64,000 nucleotides of DNA from Laguncularia racemosa (Eukaryota; Streptophyta; Magnoliopsida; Myrtales; Combretaceae): assembly GCA_037954665.1 (NCBI GenBank), contig JBBMOL010000138.1:1550001-1614000 (forward strand), in the 5' to 3' direction. Each line of letters begins with the position of its first letter. Within the stretch, counting starts at the first letter, position 1. The notes beneath the pieces were generated by a model that made no database searches, was not told the DNA's origin, and saw only the letters and a list, made by a program, of their open reading frames with translations. Below, piece after piece: positions 1 to 12,700 of the stretch. A program made the translations under genes and the position numbers.

Positions 1-243
1 TCTACGCGAATTATTTCAAACTATATAAATCATGGCACCAGAGCTTTCTCGACAGCTCGGCAGTGGGAGCGGGCAACAAGACAAGCTAAGAATTAAAAAA
101 CTATTATTGTTAGTGTTAGGCTTAGGTATCTCTCCTTCTTATTTTATTTATTATTATTAGGTACTTTGTCGGGTTTTGCAGCTCATGATATCATCTTTTG
201 TAATAGTCAATTATTTAGACCACCTACAAGTGGCAGCTAGCTG
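1..243. other. Non-coding flank, nothing recognised
   Basis: AT-rich DNA before the left arm of the inverted-repeat element. I see no ORF of interest, RNA gene or repeat boundary. No target-site duplication matching the far side of the element (after 4361) could be identified here. Confidence 0.5.
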
Positions 244-1415
244 GTCCAAAAGTCCCACTTGCACCTTTTAAAGATGAGCTTGACTCTCTTCATCGACCGC
301 CTTATAAAATAAGATTCCATAGGATCAGAAAACAACCCCTCTAATATTGAAGACGGCCGACTAAATCTTTTAGCCTATAGGGGTCTCACCTCACTCCCTT
401 CCCCCTCCCTCCTTTCATTTATATTTGTTTTGGGTCGGTGACGAGTCCTTTTTTTATTATTATTATTTAAAAATGTATTTTATTTATTGGTAGAAAATTA
501 TACGCTGAGTTAAAAAACAAATGTTATAGAAGTAACTAAGAAAAAAAAATTATTATTATTTTTATACTGTTATTACTTTAAAATTTTTATTTCACTACTT
601 GTATAAAAATATCTATTTAATTTAAAATAAATTTTCTAATATTGATGCAGGGAGGAAAAAAAAACAAATAAATAAATATCAGGAACTTCCAAAGTTGACA
701 CCATGTGCAAATACTTGATATAAAAAAATGCTATGAAAAAAAAAGAAAAACTCGATGTAGCCGAGTTGTCTCCACATAAAAAAGTCGACGGAAGGCGAAT
801 TTCGTATGCGTATTTAGTAATAGAGCAAGGCAAAGGCAAGCCAATGTTCACCTTCTATAGAAGTGCTTCACTTTGCATATGCTTATTTTCCTTCAATTTA
901 TAAAGAAAAATAAATTTTCTTTTCACTTTTGTATTTATTTTCAATTTACAAAATATTAAAAATTCAATGAAAGTTATAATTAGTTTATACCTTCCATCAT
1001 TGTGCTTTTACATTGCTTATTTACCTTAAATTATTAAAAATAAAAGAGTTTATAATTTTAATAGTCAGTTCCTTTATTTATTTTAGTTTATTAGTAATAA
1101 AAGTTTTATTTAAAATTTAATTTTTGCATATATGAAATATAATAATATATTTAGATGCCTAAATTTGTTCTACAAACAAAGAACCTTTAATAATGAAGTT
1201 CAAGTTTGAAGACCTTCACTAATAAAAACATTGAGACAGTCTAAATCTTTATACCTATTTTTAAAATAATGTTGCAATTGGTATTAGAATTTTGGCAATT
1301 TTTTTAATCAATAGCCCATATTATTATTGGTTTTGTTATCCACTTAAACTTTTTGATGTTAGCATTACAACCACAATTAACTCTAGCTATATATATATAT
1401 ATATATTTGTCTAAT
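244..1415 (+). repeat. Left arm of long inverted repeat
   Basis: It matches 3131-4361 in reverse complement along its length with scattered substitutions and small gaps. It includes an easily recognised block at 290-450 (gacggccgactaaatc and gggtcggtgacgagtcc). The inner edge dissolves in an (AT)n run at about 1388-1407. Confidence 0.8.
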
Positions 1416-1611
1416 ATGACACATTCATGCATCGTATTTTAATAGTATATTATTGAGTATAGTTGTAGTGGAATTGACATGTACAAGTAAGTTGGCGAAA
1501 ATGTTTATAGGTTGAATGGCTAATTTTAAGTACATCACTATTTTTATTAACTTATAAGATTTTTTTTTCCTTATCAAAGTATAATTATTTTAGATTTTAA
1601 GTAAGAGTTGT

Positions 1612-2292
1612 TAGGATTGGGTATGGTTTGATTTGGCTCAATTTTTCATTTGAATCAAAACAAACCATAAAAATGCAGTTTAGTTTTTTTTTTTATTGTT
1701 TTAAACTTAATCACATGGTTCGGTTTCAAAACTTTTTTCAAATCATAAAATTTCAATTTTATTGGATTTAGTTTATAAATTAAACCATATTTTATTTTCT
1801 AATAAAGTATATTTGCATAACATGAAATCTTAGATGAGTAGTATTAAATTCATTTAATAATAATATGTATTGATATCATATAAAAAATTGATAAAATCAA
1901 TATTCAAACAATTAAAATATTTCAAATGTATAATACAATTAATGTATTCCTTAAGTTAGCTTAGGGTATAAATTGTGAGCTAACCTATATACATATTTAC
2001 TAAATTATAATTATAAAATTTAAATACAAATATTTTTTAATAAATATAAACTAAAAATTCTTTTAAACATTATGTTACAAAAAAAAGTTATAAGTAAAAC
2101 ATTATTATGTTTTTTTTTTTTTAAATGGTGTGGTTTGGTTTGAAGGTTTGATTTGCATTATCCCTCTCAATCAACCATAAATTTTTAGTTTGTTCGAATT
2201 AGAAAATTTCCAAACCAAATTACAAAAAAAAAAAAAATTAAGTTGATTAGTTCAATTTGGTCAGTTTTTTTTTTTAATCCTTCTCTAGTCAT
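1612..2292. mobile_element. Possible degenerate hAT-like MITE inside the inverted-repeat element
   Basis: The block opens with taggattgggtatggtttg. It closes with a sequence whose complement also starts tag and contains ggatt, and both sides carry ggtttggttt-like and aaaccaaa-like stretches, as in plant MITEs of the 'gtttggttt' type. The ends are poorly matched and no 8-bp duplication is visible, so this is tentative. Confidence 0.3.
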
Positions 2293-3130
2293 TACGTTTT
2301 TTTTAATCTATTTGCAAACAAAATAACTAAATGGAAAAGAAAGAGATATTATTAATTTGATTTGATTTAATAAAATTAAAATTTCCTTTTGATTGCTTTT
2401 AGAACGATGAGCTTAAATGATGGAGCTGTAGTTTAGTGATTCTATAAACTTACTTGAAAATTTGATTTTAATTGAAATGATATATGGGAGTAAAATACGT
2501 GATATATTTTCTTTTAGATTTTATTAAAATATTCCAAATAGATCCTTAAAGTTATACGTATAATTTTCACTTGAAAGATATCTAATTAGCAAAGCTTTTC
2601 TTTGTATTTTTGAGACGAGCAATACGTAGTATTGGTGTTTAATTCGCTTACATGTATTATGAAAGCATCAGGAGGCATATTCATGTTAGAGTAGTTGTTG
2701 AATGATTTTTCCATTTTATATTCAACTATTGAGCTAAATAAGACTTGGCACTTTTCTTGTGTTTTTATTAAGTAACTAACTATCCAACTTAGTATATGGT
2801 TGCCTCTATTAGTTTTGAAAATTAATGATTATTGAAACTAATTTTTGTTGGGTTTTTCTTTCGGCTAAAGATTGATTCTTTTTTATTTTGATAGTGTGAG
2901 ATTTTGATTTTTAACACATTTTTTAGAAATTCAATGGTCTCGGTTATACATTTTCTAAGAAAGATTTAATTTTTAACAAGGTTAAGAAGAAGAAAGAGAA
3001 AAAGAAAAATATGACTTTTCCCATCTATTATTTACAATATTCATATACCCCATGGCATCCACTATGGCTTTTCATATTTTAATAATTCATTATACTACCA
3101 AACTATTATTAATTGAAAATGCAATGTGGC

Positions 3131-4361
3131 AGACGAATATAGCTAGAGTTAATTGTGGTTGAAATGCTAGCATAAAAAAGTTTAAGTGGATACCAAAACC
3201 AGTACTAATATGGGTTATTGATTAAAAAATTTGTCAAAATTCAAATATCAATTGTAACATTATCTTAAAAATAGGTATAAAGATTATTTTTATTAGTGAA
3301 GGACTTCAATTTTGAACTTCATTACTAAAGGTTCTTTGTTTGTAGAATAAATTTAAGCATCTAAATATATCATTATATTTCATATATGCAAAAATTAAAA
3401 TTTAAATAAAACTTTTATTACTTATAAACTAAAATAAATAAAGGAACTGACTATTAAAATTATAAACTCTTTTATTTTAATAATTTACGGAAAATAAGCA
3501 ATATAAAAACACAATGACGGAAGGTACAAACTAATTCCTCAGTATTCTAACTAAAGTTTCTTTATTTTTAGAATAAAGATATCACATCTATACATGTCAT
3601 TACTCTTTATATATATATATAATTATAACTTACATTGAATTTTTAATATTTTGTAAATTAAAAATAAATAAAAAAGTGAAAACAAAACTCATTTTTCTTT
3701 AAATTGAAGGAAAATAAGCATATGCAAAGTAAAGCACTTCTATAGAAGGTGAACATTGACTTGCCTTTGCCTTGCTCTATTACCAAATACGCATACGAAA
3801 TTCGACTTCCCCCGACTTTTTTATGTGGTGACAACTCGGCTACATCGAGTTTTTCTTTTTTCTTTTTTTTCATAGCATTTTTTTATATCAAGTATTTTCA
3901 CTTGGTGTCAACTTTGGAAGTTCTGATATTTATTTATTCATTTGTTTGTTTTTTTTTCCCTCCATGCATCAGTATTATCAAATTTATTTTTAATTAAATA
4001 GATATTTTTACATAAGTAGTAAAATAAAAAATTAAAGTAATAACAGTATAAAAAATAAAAATAATAATTTTTCCTTAGTTACTTCTATAACATTTGTTTA
4101 TGAACTGAACGTATAATTTTCTACAAATAAATAAAATACATTTTAAAATAATAATATTAAAAAAAGGGACTCGTCACCGACCCAAAACAAGTATAAATGA
4201 AGCGAGGGAGGCGGAGGGGAGTGAGATGAGACCCCTAGAGGCTATAAGATTTAGTCGGCCGTCTTTTATATTAGAGGGGTTGTTTTCTGATCCTACGGAA
4301 TCTTATTTTATTAGGCGGCTGATGAAGAGCTCATCTTTAAAAGGTGCAAGTGGGATTTTTG
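3131..4361 (-). repeat. Right arm of long inverted repeat
   Basis: Reverse complement of 244-1415. This arm carries ~90 extra bases at about 3536-3625 relative to the left arm. The outer tip ends ggtgcaagtgggatttttggg. Confidence 0.8.
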
Positions 4362-6208
4362 GGAATATTGATGGTTAAAAGTATAATTTGTTAATACATT
4401 ATCATTGTTTAGTAACTAATAATAATAATAGGTAAAGAAAGATGAAGAGAGGATAATGATAAGGGAGAGAGAAATACATTGAAAGTCAAAATAGTTACTA
4501 AATTTGTTAAGATAGTAAGATAACTTACTTTTGGTAGGAGTTTTTTAGAGGTGTGAAATCATGCTTAATGTATGTATGTATATTATTTATGTGTATTTGA
4601 TTTAAACATATTATACTTTCAATATTGATTATTAATTTCATTATCATAATACTGTATATAAATTTTAAACAATAAAAATAAATTGAACAAATTTAAAGTT
4701 TCACGTGATATCTCGAAACCCATAAATTTCATTTATAACATACATATTTACGATGATTTCTATAGGTTACATACTATATTTCTATTTCTTTTCTTTTTTT
4801 TTAAGCTATACTTACTTTTTGGTAGGGTAGCCACCTACTTCCACTTCCTCCGGTCCCTCTCGCTCTAGGGGAAGCTGTATCCTGTCTCAGCCCTATATAT
4901 ATAATGATTAAATAAATAGTTGATATCAAAAGTAACATTTAACTTTCCCAACAGTTTAAAGTCTCTTATTGCAATATCCGTAATTGATAATTAAGTTGAA
5001 ATATTCAAATTCAATCTTGAATTTCGTACTTTTATCTTTTACCACCACCTGTTTCTTTTCTTTTCCGGCTTTACCTTAACAGATTCCCATGTTACTTCTC
5101 AACCAATTGTTGATGTAAGAAACCAATTAAAAGTAAAGCCTAAGAATATTTTTCGCATTTGCTATTTTGCTTTAAAATCTCTAGTATCAGTACATTCTTT
5201 CATTGCTGCATGATTTCGAACCATTAGACATTTTATTTGAATCTGTTATTGTTCAAATATAGGGTTAGAATAGACTTGGATTTGATAGTTACCTATTAAG
5301 AAATATAATTTCTCAATAAATATGCTTGCACAAATCAATATCATCTACAGAAACTTGTGTCATTGAAATTTTGAGATTTGGACCCTTTTTTTCCTCGATA
5401 AATTGGTGTTATTTATTTATTCATTATTATTATATATTTTTGTTTTTCATTTTATTTTTATAGTGATTGTTATTGTACTAAAATGGAAAAAAAAGTTTAG
5501 AGTTTGGATACTAACAAGGAGGATAAGGCAATTCTATTATTTATATAATAAATTAGTAGATGATGCACCGTAATATGGGTGGTTAAAAATACACAATTAT
5601 TTGCTATAATGAAACATAAATAATGCATTTTCAAAATTTAACAATTGCTTTTATGGAGAAAGAAGCATTCTTTCAAAAAAAAAAAAAAAAAAAAAGAGAA
5701 AAAGAGTTTTCTTTCAAAAAGTAGGTGGATAGAAGTTGGGGGTTGAAGGTGAATAATGGGTATAATTTATGGAAAATAAGGATAGCTATTTGGAAACTAA
5801 GTATATATATAATAGGACAGAGTATACTTAATTTTATTAATTTATAGTAATTGAAAGTTTAAAAATTATAAACTTAAAATAATTTTATATATTAATATAT
5901 CATTACAAAAAAATTATAATTTAATTATATATATGTTATGTCAATGTTTAAATAATACAATAAATTATTTATTTTATAATATTTTCTATATTAACGAAAT
6001 AGAGACATAAGTTGCTATAAAATTTAAAAAATAGGCTTATATCTATTTCAAGTTGTTTATATAATTACAATAGCTTTCACAAATGATCCATACAGTTTAT
6101 CTATTATAATATTTTCCACATAAACGAGAATGTATATGTAAATTATCATGTAATTAAAAAGTTGACTCCTTATATATTTTAGGGACATTTTTTGAAAAAA
6201 AGTGCGTC
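4362..6208. other. AT-rich intergenic DNA upstream of SOS1
   Basis: No gene is seen. There is a 21-A run at 5675-5695. The AT-rich blocks near 5940-6010 and 6055-6140 look like diverged direct copies (tataatattttc followed by taaacga or taacga). Distal promoter elements may lie here but none can be named with confidence. Confidence 0.4.
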
Positions 6209-6534
6209 TATATAATTGCAATTTACATGAACATCAATAAATAATAGTCCTGGACCGTGCAACTTACCTATACATCAATAAATGGTATTAAAGCAGGTCA
6301 GAGCAGCAAATGGGTAAAAGCGGATATCAATTTTCGATTTGGATTTTGGGGATCAGGTATTGTTGGGCAAGGAAGTTAGCGAAGCGAAGGCTCACGAGAG
6401 ATAGACAGAGAGAGAGAGATTCGCATTCATCATTCATTATCCCGTGCCGTTCCAATTTTATGTCATCTCAGTGGGACAGTTGAGACTTTGGTTACCTCAG
6501 CTGCCAAAATTAACAAACCACTCCTCCATAAATC
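6209..6534 (+). promoter_or_regulatory. Putative SOS1 core promoter and 5' leader
   Basis: A TATA-like tatataa lies at 6209-6215, about 320 nt before the start codon. A GA-rich run (gacagagagagagaga) at about 6402-6418 and CT/AC-rich leader sequence follow. The transcription start is not known, so the TATA assignment is a guess. The leader also contains a short upstream ORF, listed separately. Confidence 0.3.
6460..6483 (+). promoter_or_regulatory. Upstream ORF of 7 codons in the SOS1 leader
   Basis: An ATG at 6460 opens a 7-codon frame (MSSQWDS) ending in TGA at 6481-6483, 51 nt before the SOS1 ATG. It matters only if transcription starts upstream of it. It could then lower main-ORF translation or require reinitiation. 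Confidence 0.4.
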
Positions 6535-6754
6535 ATGGCTGCTTTGATGGAGGAGCTTCTTCCTAACAATAGAATCCTTGCTGTGGAAGATGAAAGTAGT
6601 TCGAGTTCATCAGGTGATTCCGATCCCACAGACGCTGTCGTATTTGTTGGAGCATGCTTAGCTCTTGGGATCGCCTGCAGACATCTCCTCAGAGGGACAC
6701 GTGTTCCTTACACTGTCGCTCTTCTCGTCCTCGGCATCGCCCTCGGATCTATTG
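6535..6754 (+). CDS. SOS1: SOS1 exon 1
   Basis: Start ATG in context aatcATGGct (G at +4), with a second in-frame Met at codon 5. It encodes residues 1-73 plus one base: an acidic, serine-rich tail, then the first membrane segment (AVVFVGACLALGIACRHLL) and TVALLVLGIALGS. The donor is the weak form attg|gtcacc. Reading on past it leaves SOS1 homology at once. Confidence 0.9.
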
Positions 6755-9700
6755 GTCACCACCCTTCTCTCTCTCTCTCTCGTGTTCGTCCACTTAAATC
6801 ATCATCTGTCTTGTCTTCCAATATGTGTTGCTGTCATGATTTCTTTGGCTTTGCTGAGCGGCTAACAATTACCGATTTCTTCAAAATACTTATTAGAAAA
6901 ATGATTTTTTTAATAATTAAATGCTTAAGTAGTTCTAATAATAACGTTTAATGATAAAAAGTAAAGAAGTAAGTGCTGCAAATTATGAAACCATGGAATT
7001 ATATGAGGGTAACACGAAAGATGTTTCTGGCCAAAAGAAAAAAGAAAAAAAAAAGTGTCCCTTGGCTTTTATTTTGGAAAAACATTAAAACTAAGTTTCT
7101 AAGAAAGCTTTAGTCTTGGACTCAATACTCTGAGATTATTATAATTTCGAGAATAATTCTTCAACTAGAACATTGTAACTATCTTTTGGTTTGCCCGTCT
7201 TCATGCAGTCGGCTGATTCTCTTTGTTTGTGATCAGAATTGCTTTTCTGTCCTCCTTGAATTTATTTAAATCATCGAAATATTGTTATTGAAACCTCCGT
7301 TTTTTTTTTTTTTTCCAATATGCAGAGTATGGAACCCATCACCATTTGGGGAAGATAGGGGACGGCATACGTATTTGTAAGCGTCTTCAAGATAGTGATC
7401 AGCCTATTTCTTCCCGGTCATAAAATCCATGGTTATAAACTGCCTAAAATTGTTAAAATGCAGGGTCTGATATTGATCCTGACCTTCTGTTGGCTGTTTT
7501 CCTTCCCGCCCTTCTGTTTGAGAGCTCATTTTCTATGGAAGTACACCAAATCAAGGTCTTATCTCTTCATCTCCTACCTCTTAATTATCTTTGGGTTGAC
7601 TACGGTGCATAAATAACTTTCATCAGAGAACTTTTGATAAGCAATACAATACTATATTGCAATCTCATCCTTTGATACCCTATCATGTCTAGAGGCACTA
7701 AAATTCTGTATAAAAGGAAAAGAGGTCTTCAAGAATTTTACTAAGGTTGATATGATCATTTAGGCTTTTTTCCTCCAAAGTTGAACTATGAATGTAACAT
7801 TAATCAAGCCAATGAGAAGCTCTGAACTAGACCATACCGTGTTATGGCCCTAGGTAATGGATCTAATTACTGGGCTATTGATACTTAAATCGCCAGTAAG
7901 AATGGGTTGCCTTTCTTTATGTTGTTGCTACTTTTCTTGGATGACTTCTTGTGGATTAAAGTTTGAGTGCTTACTAGAGAGAACCCTTCAATCTTGAAAT
8001 ACTAACTAATATTTAATTAGACTAATCGGAGAGATGATACTTTTTGCTTGTTTTATTCCTCATAGGAGCAATGTATTTATGCATTTTTTTTTTTTCATTC
8101 CTAACTTTCCCTAAATAAAAGGCAATAATAAATCTAATAAAGATACATAAATCTAAAAAGAACAATAGAAATAATTTATTTCCTTAATGGATTAACTTTT
8201 CTATCACTCTTCTCCTAAACTACAAGCCTGTCCTCAAGCTCGAGTAATCTCTTGACAAATAATTGAAGACCTCCAAAACCACTTGCCTCATAATCTATAT
8301 TAGGGTATGATTGTTCCAACATGAATACCTTCTTAAACCAATGCCCCGAGGAGAAAGGCTTGATATAGTTATAACATAAAATCTTGGCACAATGCTTAGC
8401 CATTTATTTAATTGCTTCATAAAACGTAGCTTAGCCCATTGTGTAAAGGTCAGTTGTTGCTTACAAGTTGTATCACTTTTTAGTGAATACTTCCAAGATG
8501 CTACGGGATAATTGCTAGCCAATAACTTCCTCTCATATGCTTTAGCCAAACTTGTTTCTGGATCCAGTGGATTGTGAAGCTCCACATTTATTTGGTTTAG
8601 CTCTGACAAACTGGATGTGAAAATAGATAACATACTTAAGAAGACTAGTAAGGACCTAAACTTTTGTTGATGCTCCTTAATTGTTCTCCATCTAGCAGCT
8701 TAACCAAGTTGCCAATGGGCTATGATGCAATGACAGTCCAAGCCTTAAGTCACACAAACAGGCTGTGACAAGCTGGCCCTACTCCTAGGCATCATCACCT
8801 ATGTAATGGAGTAAGAGCATAACTGAACTGTATAAGTAACTAAGTGAATCAAACTCAAAACAGGATGCATTGATCCTTAGCTTTCATTACCACATATCAA
8901 AAGTACATCAGAGTAATGGCTTAAAACTATAGATATTACTGAAAAACAAACCCTTCTATTACAACATTTTTTGTATCGTTCTTCTGTAAGCATATCCAAT
9001 GTCCCTTACCATAGGCCCATAATGGTACTCATCTGTCTGTCATCTAGACTAGCGGATAAAAACATTTTTCCTCTGAGTTCATTGTTGAGCTAAGTGAAAA
9101 ATACATACATGCACCATTGTTGTATATAACATATCATATAAACCAAGCATAACGCATAGCCTGTATGCATATATGCTATATTGATGCACATGACATGAGT
9201 CAGACCGTGCGGGCTTGAGTAAACTGAACCAGCTGTCTTACAGTTGAGGGATGGAATCCCCTTAATTAAGCCAGATGTGCCTGAAGATCGCAACTGATAA
9301 ACATAGCTAGCCTTTCATGTGGCCTATGGAATAGGATCCCGTTTGACCATGGAATATATGCAAATCTATATGCATAAAACTACAGTGCTGGTTTGGGAGG
9401 ATAACTATGATAATAGTTAATGAGAGCTGGCCAAGAATGCTGGATATCTTTTAATTTCATTTTTGTGCCAGTCTACTATAGTGAATTATTGGAATTGATA
9501 CAGAAGAATCATTCTAGGAAGTGCATGTGGAAGTTGTTGCTTTATTCTAGATTCAACTTGTGGGGAATGGATTGGCAAATTAATTTTATAGATGAGAGTT
9601 TATGCTAGGGAAACAAATTCCCCATCTCTTTCAATTGTTTAAATTTGCATGTGGTACCATGGTCATGGAGCAAAGGTTTATGGAATAAATAATTGGGATT

Positions 9701-12700
9701 TGATGCAAATAGATCTATAATCTGGCATGTCAAAACCTGAGAGTTAAGGTAGAACCTCTCCTTGGTTGGAAGCATTTAAACTATAGTGCTTTCTTGTTCA
9801 GACTTTTTTTTTTTGGTTAATTTTTTAGAAAAAAGCTGAAAAGGAGTAGTTTGTTCCATTGATCTATGTTTATCATGATATTTTGTTTGGATGTAATATG
9901 GATGAATGTTTAGAATTGCTAAATGTACTCTCTCCCAAGGAACATTCGCTAGCGTTGGTAGCTTTGTCCATGCAATTGAGTTACTTTAATGCTGAAAAGC
10001 TTCTAAATAAGCAAATTGATAAACTATATGTGAAATCAGAAGACAGCATGTAGTTTTATTTAATGGATCACTTTGATTAGATTAGATGATATCTGAGAAA
10101 AGCTGGGAGGATGTGACAAATATGCTTGAACTTGAGTGAGAGCGTTAGAATAAGTGATTTAGTGCACTTGTACTTGTGGATGCTGTATAATTAACATAAA
10201 GGGAAGATCACACGGAGAATAATCTATGCTTAGGGTCAATTTCAGATAAGTCATCTATATTTTAAGTGAGCCACACAAATATTTGAAGTTACAAATGTGA
10301 GTCAAAAGAACTAACCGACACAACTAAGTTGCTCAAGTAAAGGATTTAAGTGAATTGAAAAGCTATAAATGTTTATAGAAGTGTTTCAAAATATAACATT
10401 GATAATTGACTTTCCTTAAGACATAGATGACTTATTTGAAATATATATATAACTTATCACCCACAGATGTTGTGTTCGGGTGTGTCAGTATCCAAACTTT
10501 CTAGAAAACGTATCTGCTAGTTAGGATTGTTACTGCTTCTGATATATACTGGTATGAGTAAGATTGTGGATTCTGATTGCTAATTGTTACAATTAATAAT
10601 ATCGACTGAGCCAGCTCTGTTATTTGATTCTGTGGATGCAGAGATGCATCGTGCAAATGATTTTGCTTGCTGGTCCTGGTGTCCTGATTTCAACAATCTG
10701 TCTGGGATCTCTTTTGAAGGTAACATGCATTGAGCTAAATTATTCAGCAAGTATCTTTTAATATAATCATTTCTGCATGTGGGTTGCAGTTAACTTTTCC
10801 TTATGACTGGAGTTGGAAAATATCCTTGCTGCTCGGGGGACTTTTGAGTGCCACTGATCCGGTGGCTGTTGTTGCTCTTCTTAAAGAGCTTGGTGCAAGC
10901 AAGAAACTGAGTACAGTAATTGAGGGGGAGTCCTTGATGAATGATGGGTATATTGAGCATCAGTAATAGATATTTATAAACTTTTTAGACATCCAAGTTT
11001 ATTTGTGATTGGTGGCACTGGGAAGTTTCTTGTATTACATCATCTCCTTCTCTTCTATGCTATGATATTCTTCATAAACATTTTGATTTGTTGGTGTGTG
11101 TCTCCAGCACAGCAATTGTGGTCTTTCAACTCTTCTCTAAGATGGTCAATGGCAGCACTTATACTTGGGCGGATATACTAAAGTTTTTGACTGAAGCGTC
11201 ACTTGGAGCGTATGTATCCCTCATTTTTCTCACAAAAAAGATACTTCCTATTTTAGTTGGTGACCTCCTTTCATGTCCAGTGTAGGGATTGGCTTAGCAT
11301 TTGGAATTGTTTCTGTGATATGGCTTGGGTTTATTTTCAACGACACTATTATAGAAATCACTTTGACTCTTACTGTGAGCTACATCGCTTATTTCACCGT
11401 ATGTACTTTTTGGATACCCTTCCCCTCTTGTAAATACTTTATGGGTTATCATTTTTATTAATCTGGGATTATGGGCTTCTTATGCTGTTGTTATCCTCTG
11501 GATATTGGTTTAAAGCGATTTCCTTGACTGCCATTTGTTGAACAAAGGCTTCATACACCCAAGAAATTCTAAGGTTTCTGGTTATCAGTATAGAAGCTTT
11601 GAGCTCTTACTAACTTGAAACAGTTTTTGCCATCCGAGTAATTTTCCAGAACATAATAATTTAAAAATAATTTTTTTCAAGTTATAACTTTATGACAAAG
11701 AGCTTTTTCTTATTTCTTGTTTATTACTATTGCAAACTCTTTGTTGTAAATGTGATTTTTATAGAAGTGCAATCATCTATAAGTTTATGTTTGTACTTAA
11801 TCATATGATTTTATGTTTAGCTCTCCATTCAATTTGTTCCACATGATAGACCTTTGTCATTTTTCCCTCATATAAAGTAAGAATTTGAAATTCAAATGTC
11901 ATTCTTTTTTTTTTTTTGGGTAATGTCATACTCATATATCATACACTGAGGAAAGATTGGTGATTAGCACTAATTAATGAAGGGTTTGATAAACCATCCT
12001 TGATATTCATGAAGTAATTAACAAATAGATTGAGAATTATGTTTATGTCTATATATATCTGTTGGAGCACAAACCTACATATGCATGGTATCTATAAATT
12101 TAAGCAGAAATCCTGTTTTGATTATTTACTTACCAAAAAAATAAAAAAGCAGAAATCCTGTTAAAATCATTGTGTTACAATGTGGCCTTCAACTAGTTAA
12201 TTCCATGTGATGGGTGTTAATTGATGTCTTGATGCACTTGTGAGATAATATTTGCGTTTAAGTGCAATACTACACTTGTATAGTCTATCTGGAAGTTTAA
12301 GCTTTTTGATAAAAAGGTTGTTGGCCAAAATTAAATTTTGTCGTTTTGCTTAACATATGACGTCTAACTTGTTTCCCTTTTTTTTCTGCTTGCCCTTCCA
12401 AGCATCATCATTGTTTCCATGTAGTTTAGTATAGATTGTTATCTGCCACAAGATATTTACACTCAAGCTTATCACAAGTACAGCTCTTGTGAAAAACATA
12501 AAGAAACATGGAGATGGCCTGCTGCTTTTGGTTCTCCCCTCTCCCACCACACCCTCCTCACCCAAACTAACTTTGTTTCTTGCTTTTGTCTACTCCATAT
12601 TGAGATATTCCTAAAATATCCATAACTAAAATAAGACATTTACTCATGTATCTCCAAGAATGGCTCTAATTCAGTACATTGTAGCCCAATCAACTTTTTT

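Larger units (their letters stand above)
244..4361. mobile_element. Element with ~1.2 kb terminal inverted repeats, non-autonomous DNA transposon or foldback type
   Basis: The sequence at 244-1415 reappears in reverse complement at 3131-4361, around a ~1.7 kb AT-rich centre. The arms match at the outer tips (the motif tcccacttgcacc at the left end and its complement at the right end) and at the inner edges (actctagctata). The same small ORF is read on the minus strand at 636-851 and on the plus strand at 3749-3997; this only reflects the inverted repeat and is not evidence of a gene. No transposase is visible, so the element would be non-autonomous. Long terminal inverted repeats are known in Mutator-like and foldback elements. 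No clear target-site duplication was found, so the family stays open. Confidence 0.7.

Noticed and set aside
636..3997. Two matching small ORFs (636-851 minus and 3749-3997 plus) as a duplicated gene
   Set aside because: They are mirror copies within the inverted-repeat arms, low-complexity and Phe-rich, with no recognisable domain.
12350..12565. Minus-strand 71-codon ORF in intron 7
   Set aside because: No motif or family resemblance and no supporting context; expected by chance.
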